Both the position numbers and the translations under genes were made by a program. A stretch of 64,000 bases of DNA from Hymenobacter negativus. GTDB lineage: Bacteria > Bacteroidota > Bacteroidia > Cytophagales > Hymenobacteraceae. The notes beneath the pieces are model-generated. The model was not told where the DNA came from and did not search any database. It was given only the letters and a program-made list of their open reading frames with translations. The stretch spans positions 124,001-188,000 of the forward strand of contig NZ_JAEDAE010000005.1 in the NCBI RefSeq assembly GCF_016056375.1. Reading direction: 5' to 3'. Below are positions 8,944 to 17,998 of this stretch, piece after piece (positions within the stretch are counted from its first letter, which is position 1; each line of letters starts with the position of its first letter).

Positions 8944-9720
8944 GTGAAAAAGCCTCTGCTCCCCCGGCATCTGCTGGCCGCTGCTGCCCTGCTGCTGTTG
9001 GCGTGCGCCTTCGGCCGGCCCACGCCGCCCACGCTCTACCTCATCGGCGACTCCACGGTGAACAACCCGAACCCGCCTCAGGCAGGCTGGGGCAACGTCA
9101 TAGCCGCCTACTTCGATACCACCCGAATCAGGGTGCGCAACAATGCCAAGGCCGGCCGCAGCACCCGCACCTTCATCAGCGAAGGGCGCTGGAAAACCAC
9201 CATCGATGCCATCCGGCCCGGTGATTTTCTCATCATGCAGTTCGGCCACAACGAAGGCAGCCCGCCCGACACCACCAAGGCCGGCCGGCGCGGTGTGCTG
9301 CGCGGCACCGGCGAAGAAACCAAAAGCCTTGTGTGGCCCGACGGCCACCCCGAAACGGTGAACACCTACGGCTGGTACCTGCGCAAATTCATCCGCGAAG
9401 CCCGGGCCAAAGGGGCCACGCCGGTAGTCTGTTCCATGATTCCGCGCAACGAATGGAAAGACGGCAAAGTCATCCGGGCCAGCAGTGACTTCGGCAAATG
9501 GGCCCAGGAAGTGGCGCAGCAGGAAGGCGTGGCTTTTATTAATCTGAATGAAATAACGGCTCTGAAATACGACCAGTTGGGGCCGGTGGAGGTGAAGAAA
9601 TTCTTCCCCGGCGACCATACCCACACCAACGAAGCCGGTGCCATTATCAACGCCGAATCGGTGGTCGACGGCATCAAAGCCAACCAAAAGCTGGCGCTGA
9701 GAAAGTACCTGAAGCAATAA
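8944..9720 (+). CDS. Rhamnogalacturonan acetylesterase, SGNH/CE12 type (first of tandem pair)
   Basis: Removes O-acetyl groups from galacturonic acid of rhamnogalacturonan. A GTG at 8944 (V-K-K-P) gives a 258-residue protein with a signal sequence and possible lipobox (LLLLAC). SGNH blocks: GDSTVNN with the catalytic Ser, Gly in AGWGNV, Asn in FGHNEGS, and Asp-His in GDHTHTNEAG. It is strongly similar to the next gene, so the two are a tandem duplication. An upstream ATG at 8803 exists but would give an untidy N-terminus. Confidence 0.9.
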   Translation: MKKPLLPRHLLAAAALLLLACAFGRPTPPTLYLIGDSTVNNPNPPQAGWGNVIAAYFDTTRIRVRNNAKAGRSTRTFISEGRWKTTIDAIRPGDFLIMQFGHNEGSPPDTTKAGRRGVLRGTGEETKSLVWPDGHPETVNTYGWYLRKFIREARAKGATPVVCSMIPRNEWKDGKVIRASSDFGKWAQEVAQQEGVAFINLNEITALKYDQLGPVEVKKFFPGDHTHTNEAGAIINAESVVDGIKANQKLALRKYLKQ

Positions 9721-9775
9721 CCTTAGCCCGTCATGCTGAGCGCAACCAAAGCATAACTGAAACTGAAACCGCCCC

Positions 9776-10594
9776 GTGAAACCTAGCAAACCCAACCTGC
9801 CCTTCCGCGCCAGCCTGGGCTATGGCCTGCTGCTGGTGGCCCTGCTGCTGGCCGGCTTCACGCGTCCGCTCGCCAAGCGCAAACCCACTCTCTTCCTCAT
9901 CGGCGATTCGACCGTGAAAAACGGCAAGGGCAAGGGCGACGGCAGCCTCTGGGGCTGGGGCAACTTCCTGCCCGCGCACTTCGACACCACCCGCATCCAC
10001 ATCGAAAACGCCGCGCTGGGCGGCACCAGCAGCCGCACTTTTCAGACCAAAGGCCTGTGGGAAGCCGTCCGCACCAAAATCCAGCCCGGCGATTTTGTCA
10101 TCATGCAGTTTGGCCACAACGACGACGGCCCGCTGGCCGACACCGCCCGCGCCCGCGGCACCATCAAAAGCAACGGCGACGAAAGCCAGAAGGTCTACAA
10201 CCCCCTCACCAAACAGCAGGAAATGGTGCACAGCTACGGCTGGTATTTGCGGCATGTCATTGCCGAAACCAAGGCCAAAGGCGCCACCCCGGTGGTGTGC
10301 TCCCTCATCCCGCGCAACAGTTGGAAAGGTGGCAAAGTGAACCGCGCCACCGCCACCTACACCCAATGGGCTGCCGAAGCCGCCAAGCAAGGCGGCGCCT
10401 ACTTCATTGATTTGAACCGGCTGGTGGCCGATAAATACGACCGCGAAGGCGAGGCCAAAGTGGGCACCGTGTACTTCACCCCGAAAGACCACACGCACAC
10501 CATTGAGGCCGGCGCGCAACTGAACGCGGCCACGGTGGCGGAAGGAATCAGGGCCACGAAGGGGCTGGCGCTGCGCAAGTACCTGAAGAAGTAA
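9776..10594 (+). CDS. Rhamnogalacturonan acetylesterase, SGNH/CE12 type (second of tandem pair)
   Basis: 272 residues, GTG start at 9776. A signal-anchor-like segment (LGYGLLLVALLLAGF) precedes the same SGNH blocks: GDSTVKN, WGWGNFL, FGHNDDG and DHTHTIEAG. Colinear similarity to the preceding gene, including SYGWYLR, ATPVVCSLIPRN and GLALRKYLK at the C-terminus, shows duplication. Two copies side by side suggest different acetylation positions or chain lengths; that is inference. Confidence 0.9.
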   Translation: MKPSKPNLPFRASLGYGLLLVALLLAGFTRPLAKRKPTLFLIGDSTVKNGKGKGDGSLWGWGNFLPAHFDTTRIHIENAALGGTSSRTFQTKGLWEAVRTKIQPGDFVIMQFGHNDDGPLADTARARGTIKSNGDESQKVYNPLTKQQEMVHSYGWYLRHVIAETKAKGATPVVCSLIPRNSWKGGKVNRATATYTQWAAEAAKQGGAYFIDLNRLVADKYDREGEAKVGTVYFTPKDHTHTIEAGAQLNAATVAEGIRATKGLALRKYLKK

Positions 10595-10595
10595 C

Positions 10596-10677
10596 GTAGC
10601 GTGGACTCTGCAAGTCCGCGCCCACCCGAGCCGTTCGGAAACACGGTACAGGCGCGGACTCGCAGAGTCCACGCTAC
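10596..10677. repeat. Inverted repeat, GTAGCGTGGACTCTGCAAGTCC type
   Basis: Arms 10596-10622 and 10651-10677 match as reverse complements at 26 of 27 positions around a 28-nt spacer. It lies immediately after the acetylesterase stop and ends 18 bp before the next start. It is unrelated in sequence to the other inverted repeats of the window. Confidence 0.85.
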
Positions 10678-10695
10678 AACTTTTACTTCCGCCGC

Positions 10696-12441
10696 ATGAA
10701 AAAACTCGCCGTCTTGGCCCTGCTACTAAGCTGCTTCGGCAGCCTGAGCAGCCGTGCCCAAACTCCCGCCGCCCGGCCCGCGCCACTGCCGGCCACCATC
10801 ATCATTCCGGCCTCGGATTTTATTCAGGAGCTTCCCAAAGGCGTCGTCATCGCCGATGCCAACGCCCTGCACGCACCCTGGATTTACAACAACACCGCGC
10901 TGGTCCTGAAATCGAAAACCAACATGCAGGTGCGCGTGCCGGTGCCGGAAGCGGGCACGTACACGCTGTTTGTGCGCAGCCAGGGCGAGAAAAACACCGG
11001 CTTCAAAGTGACGGTGAACGACCAGGTGACGGCCGCCACGTTCGGGCGCGGTCCGCTGAGCTGGCAGACCGGCGGCACGTTTGAGCTGCCCGCCGGAATG
11101 GCTTACCTCAAGCTCACGCGCATTGAGATGGGCGCGGCCGTGGACGTGCTGGTGCTGAGCAAAAACGCCAACCTGAAAGAGGAAGACGTGCGCACCTACC
11201 AGCTGCCGGAGGAAGTGGCGCTGCTGAAGCAATACACTATTCCGCAATCCAATGCCGTAAAATTCGGCGACGTGGACGGCGACGGTAAAACAGATTTTAT
11301 GGTGCTGGAGCCCGATTTCTCCGCCCACGTTTTTGCTAATTCCGGCAAAGAACTGTGGGCTTACAAGGCGCCGACGGAGTACGTGAAGGAGCGGTCAGAA
11401 TTTGAAGCGCCCGGCGTGCTCTGGGATTTTGACCACAACGGCAAGGCCGAAGTGGTGCACTGGCGCTTCATCGAGGGCCAGGAGTGGCTGGTGGTGGCCG
11501 ACGGCCGCACCGGCCGCATCCTGCGCAAAACCGCCTGGCCCACCCAGCCGCTGCCGCACGTCTACAACAACTTCCGGCTGGCCATTGCGCACCTGCACCC
11601 CGGCCCGGCCAACGACCTGGTGGCCTACACCGACATGGGCGGCACCCAAAACGTAACCGCCTACTCGGCCGGCCTGAAACAACTCTGGCAACACACCGAG
11701 CACCGCAAAAAGGACAACCTCGGCCACTACATCTACCCCGTCGACCTCAACCACGACGGCCTCGACGAAGTCCTCGTCGGCTCCCTGCTGCTCGATACGA
11801 ACGGAAAGGAAGTCTGGAACCGCTTCAACCTGCTGCCCGACAACCACGACCACGCCGACAGCTACAAATTCATCGACATGAACGGTGACGGCCGGCTCGA
11901 CATCGCCACCGCCAACAGCGAAACCGGCGTGTTCGTGGTAGATGCGGCGACCGGCAAAACCATCTGGCAAAACACCGCCGAGCACAGCCAGCAGCTGGCC
12001 GTGGGCAATTTCCTGAAAGGCGTTTCCGGCCCGCAGGTCGTCATCGGGGGCCGCACCTACGGCACCAAGGGCACCGACGAGCCGGGCCTGTCCAGCCAAC
12101 TCTATTGGTTCGATAACGCCGGCAACCTGGTGAAAAAATGGCCCGGCAACCCCATCAACGGCAACCCCGATTTTGTGCGCGGCAACTGGCGCGGCGACGG
12201 TGCTACCTGGCTGTTCTGGCACAAATTCCACTTGAATGACGCGGGCACCGGCGAGCTGTATTTCCCGGATACGGTCTTCCATATGTTCGATTTCACGGGT
12301 CAGGGCGCCGAGGAAGTCATCACGCTAAGCCAGGGCCGGCTGAGTGTCTTCGGCAGTCGTAGCGCCACCCACAGCGGCAAAGACTCGAAGAAGGACCTGG
12401 AATATCTGCGGAATTCCGTGGTCAACCACACGCATTACTAG
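10696..12441 (+). CDS. Secreted FG-GAP/VCBS-like beta-propeller protein, possible polysaccharide lyase relative
   Basis: 581 residues with a signal peptide (MKKLAVLALLLSCFGSLSSRAQ). Residues ~30-165 look like a carbohydrate-binding jelly roll (VPVPEAGTYTLFVRSQGEKNTGF). The remainder is a propeller with repeated calcium-type loops: DVDGDGKTDF, DFDHNGKAEV, DLNHDGLDEV and DMNGDGRLDI. PL11 lyases share such loops, but the PL11 sequence blocks seen in the 6823 gene are absent. No catalytic residues can be assigned. The context, between acetylesterases and a GH2, implies action on rhamnogalacturonan. It could be a lyase of an unassigned family or a binding protein. Confidence 0.75.
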   Translation: MKKLAVLALLLSCFGSLSSRAQTPAARPAPLPATIIIPASDFIQELPKGVVIADANALHAPWIYNNTALVLKSKTNMQVRVPVPEAGTYTLFVRSQGEKNTGFKVTVNDQVTAATFGRGPLSWQTGGTFELPAGMAYLKLTRIEMGAAVDVLVLSKNANLKEEDVRTYQLPEEVALLKQYTIPQSNAVKFGDVDGDGKTDFMVLEPDFSAHVFANSGKELWAYKAPTEYVKERSEFEAPGVLWDFDHNGKAEVVHWRFIEGQEWLVVADGRTGRILRKTAWPTQPLPHVYNNFRLAIAHLHPGPANDLVAYTDMGGTQNVTAYSAGLKQLWQHTEHRKKDNLGHYIYPVDLNHDGLDEVLVGSLLLDTNGKEVWNRFNLLPDNHDHADSYKFIDMNGDGRLDIATANSETGVFVVDAATGKTIWQNTAEHSQQLAVGNFLKGVSGPQVVIGGRTYGTKGTDEPGLSSQLYWFDNAGNLVKKWPGNPINGNPDFVRGNWRGDGATWLFWHKFHLNDAGTGELYFPDTVFHMFDFTGQGAEEVITLSQGRLSVFGSRSATHSGKDSKKDLEYLRNSVVNHTHY

Positions 12442-12447
12442 CGCAAA

Positions 12448-12562
12448 ACCTCACCCCTGGCCCCTCTCCTTAGGAAAGGGGGAGCCTGACGACTGCAAAC
12501 GGTAATCTGCGCTCGCGCCGCCGTGGCTCCCCCTCTCCTTAGGAGAGGGGTTGAGGTGAGGT
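12448..12562. repeat. Intergenic inverted repeat, CCTCACCCC/CCCCTCTCC family
   Basis: The left side (CCTCACCCCTGGCCCCTCTCCTTAGG) is echoed in inverse orientation on the right (CCTTAGGAGAGGGGTTGAGGTGAGGT). It shares its core with 1854-1993. It sits between the propeller gene stop and the GH2 start. Confidence 0.75.
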
Positions 12563-12599
12563 CACCAGCGCCAGGCGGCACACCGCACAAATGACAATT

Positions 12600-15467
12600 A
12601 TGAAACACCTCTGCATCCTGTTCCTAACGTTGCTGCTGGTCCACCCCGCCCATGCCCAAACGCCCGCCACCCAGCGCCAAATCCAGTACCTCTCCGGCCG
12701 CGACAACCACCCGACCGTGAAGTGGGATTTTTACTGCACGAGCGGGCGCAAAAGCGGCTTCTGGACAACCATTGCCGTGCCTTCGTGCTGGGAGCAGCAG
12801 GGTTTCGGACTATACAACTACGGCCGCGACTACAAAACCTACGGCAAAAACTTCCGCTTCGCCGATGAGCAGGGTCTTTATAAACACAGCTTCACGGTGC
12901 CCGCCGCGTGGCGCGGACGGCGCGTCGAAATCGTGTTTGAAGGCTCGATGACGGACACCGAAGTGAAGGTGAACGGCGCGGTGGCCGGCGCCATTCATCA
13001 GGGCGCGTTCTACCGGTTCAAGTACGACATCACCGACAAGCTCAGGTTTGGCGAAGCGAATCTGCTGGAAGTGAAAGTGAGCAAGATGTCGGCCGAGCCG
13101 AGCGTGAACAACGCCGAGCGACTAGCTGACTATTGGGTGTTCGGCGGGATTTTCCGGCCGGTGTACCTGCAATCCTATCCGCAGCAATACGCCGAAAACG
13201 TGGCCATTGACGCCCGCGCCAACGGCAGCTTCACGCTGCGCGCCAACGTGCGCAACCTGAAGCAGGCTACCCAGCTGCAGGCTGACATTCTGGACCTTAC
13301 TGGCCATATAATAGGCACCACCAGCGCCGCCGTGGCCGCCGGCGATACCGTGACCCGCCTCAGCACCACCATCAAAAACCCGCGCCAGTGGACCAGCGAA
13401 ACGCCCACCCTCTACCGCGCCCGTCTCACGCTGCGCACCGGCCCTGAAACCCTGTACCAAACCACCGAGACCTTCGGCTTCCGCACCATCGAAGTACGGC
13501 GTGGCAAGGGCATTTACGTGAACGGCACGCAGGTGAAAATGAAGGGCACCAACCGCCACAGCTGGTGGCCCGAAACCGGCCGCACCCTCAACGACAGCAT
13601 TCAGCTACAGGACGTGAAGCTGCTGAAGGAGATGAACATGAATGCCGTGCGCATGTCGCACTACCCGCCCGATGCCGAGTTTCTGCACCTCTGCGACTCG
13701 CTAGGGCTGTATGTGCTGGATGAGCTGGCCGGCTGGCAGAAGTTTTACAGCACCCGGGCCGGCACGCCGCTGGTACGCAGCATGGTGGAGAAGGACCAGA
13801 ACCACCCCAGCATCATTTTCTGGGACAATGGCAACGAGGGCGGTACCAACAAGGAACTGGACGCCGTTTTCACCCAATACGACCTCACCAAACGGCCCGT
13901 CATTCACCCGCACCACCGGCCCGGCAACGCGGCCAGCGGCATCGACTGCAACCACTACGAGGACTACTACAGCACCCAGAAAATCCTGTCCGACTCGCTC
14001 ATCTACATGCCCACCGAATTCCTGCACAGCCAGGACGACGGCGGCGGCGGGGCTGGCCTGGCCGATATGTGGGAGCTGCACTGGAAGGCGCAACGCTCGG
14101 GCGGCGGCTTCCTCTGGGCCTTGATTGATGAGGGCATCGTCCGCACCGATGAGCACAATATCATCGACGTGAACGGCGTGAACGCGCCCGATGGCCTTGT
14201 AGGACCGCACCGCGAGAAGGAAGGCAGCTTCTTCGCCATTCGCGAAATTTTCTCGCCCATTCACATCACCCTGAAAGAGCTACCGGCCAAATTCGACGGC
14301 AAGGTAGAAATTGAAAACCGTTACCATTTCACCAACCTCAGCCAGTGCTTTTTTCAGTGGGAATTGGTGAATTTCCGCAAGCCCAGCGACCCGTTTGCGG
14401 GTAGTATTACGCAGAAGAAAAGTCGCATCAAAAGCCCCACGCTGGCTCCGCTTGCCACCAGCAAGCTGAATCTGGAGCTGCCCAAAGACTGGAGAAGCTA
14501 TGACGCAATTGTCCTCTCCGCCTTCGACCCGGCCAAAAACCTGGTGTATAAATGGACCTGGAAAACCGGCGGCAACGCCAAGCTGCTTGATGGCGTGCTG
14601 GCCCCTGCTGCCAAAGACAAACCCGCCGTGCAGGTAGCTGAAACCGACTCCACGCTCAGCCTCACGGCCAGCAATATTTCGGTCACTTTCAATAAAACCA
14701 ACGGTCACCTCAGCGGCGTGAAGGGCAACAACGGCGACAAGCTTAGCTTTACCAACGGCCCCGTACTGGTGGCCGGCACCGCCACCTTCACCGGCCTGAA
14801 ACATCACGCCGAGCCTGACGGCGAAGTGGTGGAAGCCAGCTACAGCGGTGACCTCAAAACCGTGCGCTGGAAAATGCACGCCACCGGCTGGCTGCAGTTG
14901 GATTACGAATACTCTCTCACTGGCGACTTACCCTTCACCGGCCTCAGCTTCAGCTACCCCGAAAACTTTGTGATTGGGGCCAAATGGCTGGGTCAGGGGC
15001 CGTACCGCGCCTGGAAAAACCGCCTCGCCGGCACCACGCTCAACGTGTGGGAGAATGCGAACAACAATACCCAAACCGCCGCCGCACCCTGGATTTACCC
15101 CGAGTTCAAAGGCTATTTCGCCGACATCGCCTGGATGGAATTCAACACTGTGGAAGGCGCCTTCCTCGTCGCCAGCCCCGATAAAAACCTGTTCGTGCGG
15201 CGCTTCAATTTCTACGGCCTTACCGGCATCAAGCCCCAGCCCGGCCTGCCCATTGGCGACATTTCCTTCCTCGATGGCATCCCGCCCATTGGCACCAAGC
15301 TCGGCCTAAACATCGACCAGCACCCCGAAAAACTGGGCCCCAACAGCGAGCCGAACCACCTCACGGGCGCGCCCACAAAGCGCACCCTCTACTTCTATTT
15401 CGGTCTGCCGCCCACGGATAGCAAGCCCCAGCCCTACATCGCGCCGACGAAGGACGATTTATTTTAG
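12600..15467 (+). CDS. Glycoside hydrolase family 2 (beta-galactosidase-like), secreted
   Basis: About 955 residues from the ATG at 12600 (MKHLCILFLTLLLVHPAHAQ, signal peptide); an ATG 9 bp upstream is also possible. Order: N-terminal sugar-binding jelly roll (WEQQGFGLYNYGRD), Ig-like domain, then a TIM barrel with MKGTNRHSWWPETGR, VRMSHYPPD, acid/base Glu in WDNGNEGG and a nucleophile candidate Glu in YMPTEFLHSQDDGG. C-terminal beta domains resemble the large-subunit type (AKWLGQGPYRAWKN). Probably removes galactose or a related sugar from rhamnogalacturonan side chains; the exact sugar is not evident. Confidence 0.9.
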   Translation: MKHLCILFLTLLLVHPAHAQTPATQRQIQYLSGRDNHPTVKWDFYCTSGRKSGFWTTIAVPSCWEQQGFGLYNYGRDYKTYGKNFRFADEQGLYKHSFTVPAAWRGRRVEIVFEGSMTDTEVKVNGAVAGAIHQGAFYRFKYDITDKLRFGEANLLEVKVSKMSAEPSVNNAERLADYWVFGGIFRPVYLQSYPQQYAENVAIDARANGSFTLRANVRNLKQATQLQADILDLTGHIIGTTSAAVAAGDTVTRLSTTIKNPRQWTSETPTLYRARLTLRTGPETLYQTTETFGFRTIEVRRGKGIYVNGTQVKMKGTNRHSWWPETGRTLNDSIQLQDVKLLKEMNMNAVRMSHYPPDAEFLHLCDSLGLYVLDELAGWQKFYSTRAGTPLVRSMVEKDQNHPSIIFWDNGNEGGTNKELDAVFTQYDLTKRPVIHPHHRPGNAASGIDCNHYEDYYSTQKILSDSLIYMPTEFLHSQDDGGGGAGLADMWELHWKAQRSGGGFLWALIDEGIVRTDEHNIIDVNGVNAPDGLVGPHREKEGSFFAIREIFSPIHITLKELPAKFDGKVEIENRYHFTNLSQCFFQWELVNFRKPSDPFAGSITQKKSRIKSPTLAPLATSKLNLELPKDWRSYDAIVLSAFDPAKNLVYKWTWKTGGNAKLLDGVLAPAAKDKPAVQVAETDSTLSLTASNISVTFNKTNGHLSGVKGNNGDKLSFTNGPVLVAGTATFTGLKHHAEPDGEVVEASYSGDLKTVRWKMHATGWLQLDYEYSLTGDLPFTGLSFSYPENFVIGAKWLGQGPYRAWKNRLAGTTLNVWENANNNTQTAAAPWIYPEFKGYFADIAWMEFNTVEGAFLVASPDKNLFVRRFNFYGLTGIKPQPGLPIGDISFLDGIPPIGTKLGLNIDQHPEKLGPNSEPNHLTGAPTKRTLYFYFGLPPTDSKPQPYIAPTKDDLF

Positions 15468-15484
15468 AAAAATATATCCTGCTA

Positions 15485-15585
15485 AAAACGCTGTCATGCT
15501 GAGCGCAGCGAAGCATCTTATCACGTCTGCACAAACTACTGTACCGCGATAAGGTGCTTCGCTGCGCTCAGCATGACAGCGTTTT
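15485..15585. repeat. 38-bp inverted repeat, GTCATGCTGAGCGCAGCGAAGC family, between convergent genes
   Basis: Arms 15485-15522 and 15548-15585 match as reverse complements at 37 of 38 positions. It has the same core as 3191-3282. It lies exactly between the convergent GH2 and SDR stop codons, so it probably serves as a bidirectional terminator. Confidence 0.9.
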
Positions 15586-16321
15586 AACCATTCATCGAAG
15601 CAAACGCCTCGGCCGGCGAAGCCCGCTGAAACTCGTAAAACTGAGCCGTCTGGCCCACTCGAATTTCGTTGTCGTCATTTTCCAGGCCGGCCAGTAGCTC
15701 ATCGGCTACCTGCTGCGGCGGAATGCCGCTAGCACCGCCGATTTCAGCCGAAAACTCGGTATCGACCAGCGGCGGCATCAGCTCAAACACGCGAATGTTG
15801 GTATTCTTCGCCAGCGTGTGGCGCAGCGCCTGCGTGTAGGAGTGCACGGCGGCTTTGCTGGCCGAATACGTAGGCACGGCCGCACTCGGCGCGAAGGCCA
15901 CGATGGACGACACGTTCACCACGGCTGCTTCGGGCTGCTGGCTCAGCACGGGCAGCAGCAGCTCGGTCAGGCGTACCATGGCCAGATAATTGGTCGCCAT
16001 TTCGGCTTCTGCTTTGGAAAACGCGTTCGAGCCCGTAGTCAGCTGATAGGCCGACGCCTGGCCGGCGTTGTTGATGAGCACGCCCAGGTCGCCAAATTCG
16101 GCTTGCACCTGCTGGACCAGCCGGGTCACATCGGCCCCATTGGTAATGTCGCAGGCAACGGTGGCCACACCGGGCACCTGTGCGGCGGCCTGCCTCAGCT
16201 TCGCCTCATTGCGCCCCACAATGACGACGCGGCTGCCTTTTTCACTCAGGGTTTTGGCAATGGCCAGGCCGATGCCGGAACCGCCGCCCGTGATGAGCAC
16301 GGTTTTATTGGAGATGTTCAT
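15584..16321 (-). CDS. Short-chain dehydrogenase/reductase
   Basis: 245 residues. The N-terminus carries the cofactor motif TGGGSGIG (residues ~11-18), then NNAG, Ser in NVSSIV, and catalytic Tyr-Lys in YSASKAA. It resembles the DltE-like classical SDR group. It is the last gene of a TetR-MFS-SDR operon (66 bp after the transporter), so its likely role is with that efflux module rather than with pectin use. Substrate unknown. Confidence 0.9.
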   Translation of the reverse strand: MNISNKTVLITGGGSGIGLAIAKTLSEKGSRVVIVGRNEAKLRQAAAQVPGVATVACDITNGADVTRLVQQVQAEFGDLGVLINNAGQASAYQLTTGSNAFSKAEAEMATNYLAMVRLTELLLPVLSQQPEAAVVNVSSIVAFAPSAAVPTYSASKAAVHSYTQALRHTLAKNTNIRVFELMPPLVDTEFSAEIGGASGIPPQQVADELLAGLENDDNEIRVGQTAQFYEFQRASPAEAFASMNG

Positions 16322-16387
16322 GTTGGTTGGATTGGAAAAAATGAGAAGAAAAATGAAAAAACAGGCTTTAGATAAAAGACACGTGCA

Positions 16388-17950
16388 TCAGTGGTCCGAC
16401 AAGCTCACCTGCACCGGCCTGCTGCCGGGCTTGCGCTTCAGCACCAGCAGCAGCAGCGGCATGGCCGCCAGAAAAAAGCAGCCCACCAGCAGGAAAGCGT
16501 CGTTGTAGCTCATGATGCCGGCCTGCTGATTCACGGCCGCATCCAGCAGCGCATAGGCGCGGCGCTGGGCCTCCAGCGCCGGCTGGCCGAGGCGTACGGC
16601 CACCAACTGCGCCCCGGCCGCCAGGCGTTCGGCCACGTTCAGGTCGCCGGCCGTGAGATGGGTTACCAGCGCCTGCCGGTGCACGGCGAACTGCGTGGCC
16701 AGAAAGGTGTTGACAATGGCAATGCCGAAGGAGCCGCCCAGCTGGCGCATCATGTTGTTGAGGGCCGCGCCCTGGGCAATGTCCTTCAGCGGCAGGCCCG
16801 ATACCGCCAGCGCCGTGAGCGGCACCGTGAGCAGCGCCAGCCCCGCTCCGCGAAATATTAGGGGCAGGTAAAAATCGCCTTTGCCGGCCGTGCCATTGAG
16901 CAGCGCCATGCGCCAGCTAAAAGCAAAGAACAGCACGAACCCCAGCGAAACCACCACCGGAATGGGCACGCCGCCTTGCAAGGCGCGGGCCGTGAGCATT
17001 AGGCAGAAAATAGCCAGTACCGCGCCCGGCAGCAGCAGCAAGCCTGTATCGAGGACCGGGAAATGCAGCAGACGCTGGGCAAATACCGGCGTGAGGTACA
17101 CCGACGTAAACAAGCCCGCACCCGTCACAAACGTGAGCACGGCCGCCACTGCCAGCGTCCGGCTCTTGAGCACCCGCAGGTTCACGATGGGGAATTCAGT
17201 GGTCAATTCCCACCAGATGAAGGCCCCGATGCCCACCACGGCCGCCACGCTCAGCTGCATGATGTAAGCCGTTTGAAACCAGTCTTCTTCCTGCCCGCGC
17301 TCCAGCACCACCTGCAGCGCACCCACGCCCACCACTAGCAAAAACAACCCCACCCAGTCCATGCGCAGCGTGTTGCGCGCCACCTGCACGGCCGGCTCCT
17401 TCACCAGAAAAAACGACGCAATGGTGACCACAATGCCGATGGGCACATTCACCAGAAATATCCAGTGCCAGGTGCTCACGTCCAGAATGTAGCCGCCCAA
17501 AGTCGGCCCAATGGTAGGCCCGGTAAACACGCCAATGCCAAACAGCGCACTCGCCACCCCGCGCCTGGCTGGCGGAAACGCTTCAAACACAATGGTCTGT
17601 GACGTAGACAGCAGCGCCCCGCCGCCCAGCCCCTGCACGAAGCGGAAAGCCACCAGCGTCCAGATATTGCCCGCCGTGCCGCACAGCGCCGAGGCCAGCG
17701 TAAACAGAATAATCGACCCGATAAAGTAGCGCCGCCGCCCAAACCGCGCCGCTAAAAAGCTGGTAATCGGGATAATAATAATATTGGCAATGGCGTAGGA
17801 CGTGATAACCCACGAGGTATCGGCCAGCGTGGCGCCCAGGTTGCCGCTCATGTGCGACAGCGCCACGTTCACAATGCTGGTGTCAATCAGTTCCATCACA
17901 GCAGCGGCAATGACCGTGCTGCACAGCAGGAAAAGGCGGAGAGGGCTCAT
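16388..17950 (-). CDS. DHA2-family MFS drug efflux transporter (EmrB/QacA type)
   Basis: 520 residues with about 14 hydrophobic segments, the DHA2 layout. N-terminal VMELIDTSIVNVALSHM contains the D-T-S/T-I-V-N-V-A-L motif of EmrB-type proton antiporters, ARFGRRRYF is motif A, and GPTIGPTLGGYI is the antiporter motif C. Location: inner membrane, proton-coupled export. A TetR-type repressor is encoded just upstream, and an inverted-repeat operator sits 15 bp before the start. Drug range cannot be predicted. Confidence 0.93.
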   Translation of the reverse strand: MSPLRLFLLCSTVIAAAVMELIDTSIVNVALSHMSGNLGATLADTSWVITSYAIANIIIIPITSFLAARFGRRRYFIGSIILFTLASALCGTAGNIWTLVAFRFVQGLGGGALLSTSQTIVFEAFPPARRGVASALFGIGVFTGPTIGPTLGGYILDVSTWHWIFLVNVPIGIVVTIASFFLVKEPAVQVARNTLRMDWVGLFLLVVGVGALQVVLERGQEEDWFQTAYIMQLSVAAVVGIGAFIWWELTTEFPIVNLRVLKSRTLAVAAVLTFVTGAGLFTSVYLTPVFAQRLLHFPVLDTGLLLLPGAVLAIFCLMLTARALQGGVPIPVVVSLGFVLFFAFSWRMALLNGTAGKGDFYLPLIFRGAGLALLTVPLTALAVSGLPLKDIAQGAALNNMMRQLGGSFGIAIVNTFLATQFAVHRQALVTHLTAGDLNVAERLAAGAQLVAVRLGQPALEAQRRAYALLDAAVNQQAGIMSYNDAFLLVGCFFLAAMPLLLLVLKRKPGSRPVQVSLSDH

Positions 17951-17964
17951 CAGAAACAGAATTA

Positions 17965-17980
17965 TATACCAATCGGTATA
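17965..17980. promoter_or_regulatory. TetR-type operator before the MFS gene
   Basis: TATACC-AATC-GGTATA is a perfect 6-bp inverted repeat. A near-identical site (TATACC-GTTT-GGTATT) lies at 18610-18625 before the tetR-like gene, which supports both being operators of that repressor. Confidence 0.75.
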
Positions 17981-17998
17981 ATTTTGGGCAAAAAAATA

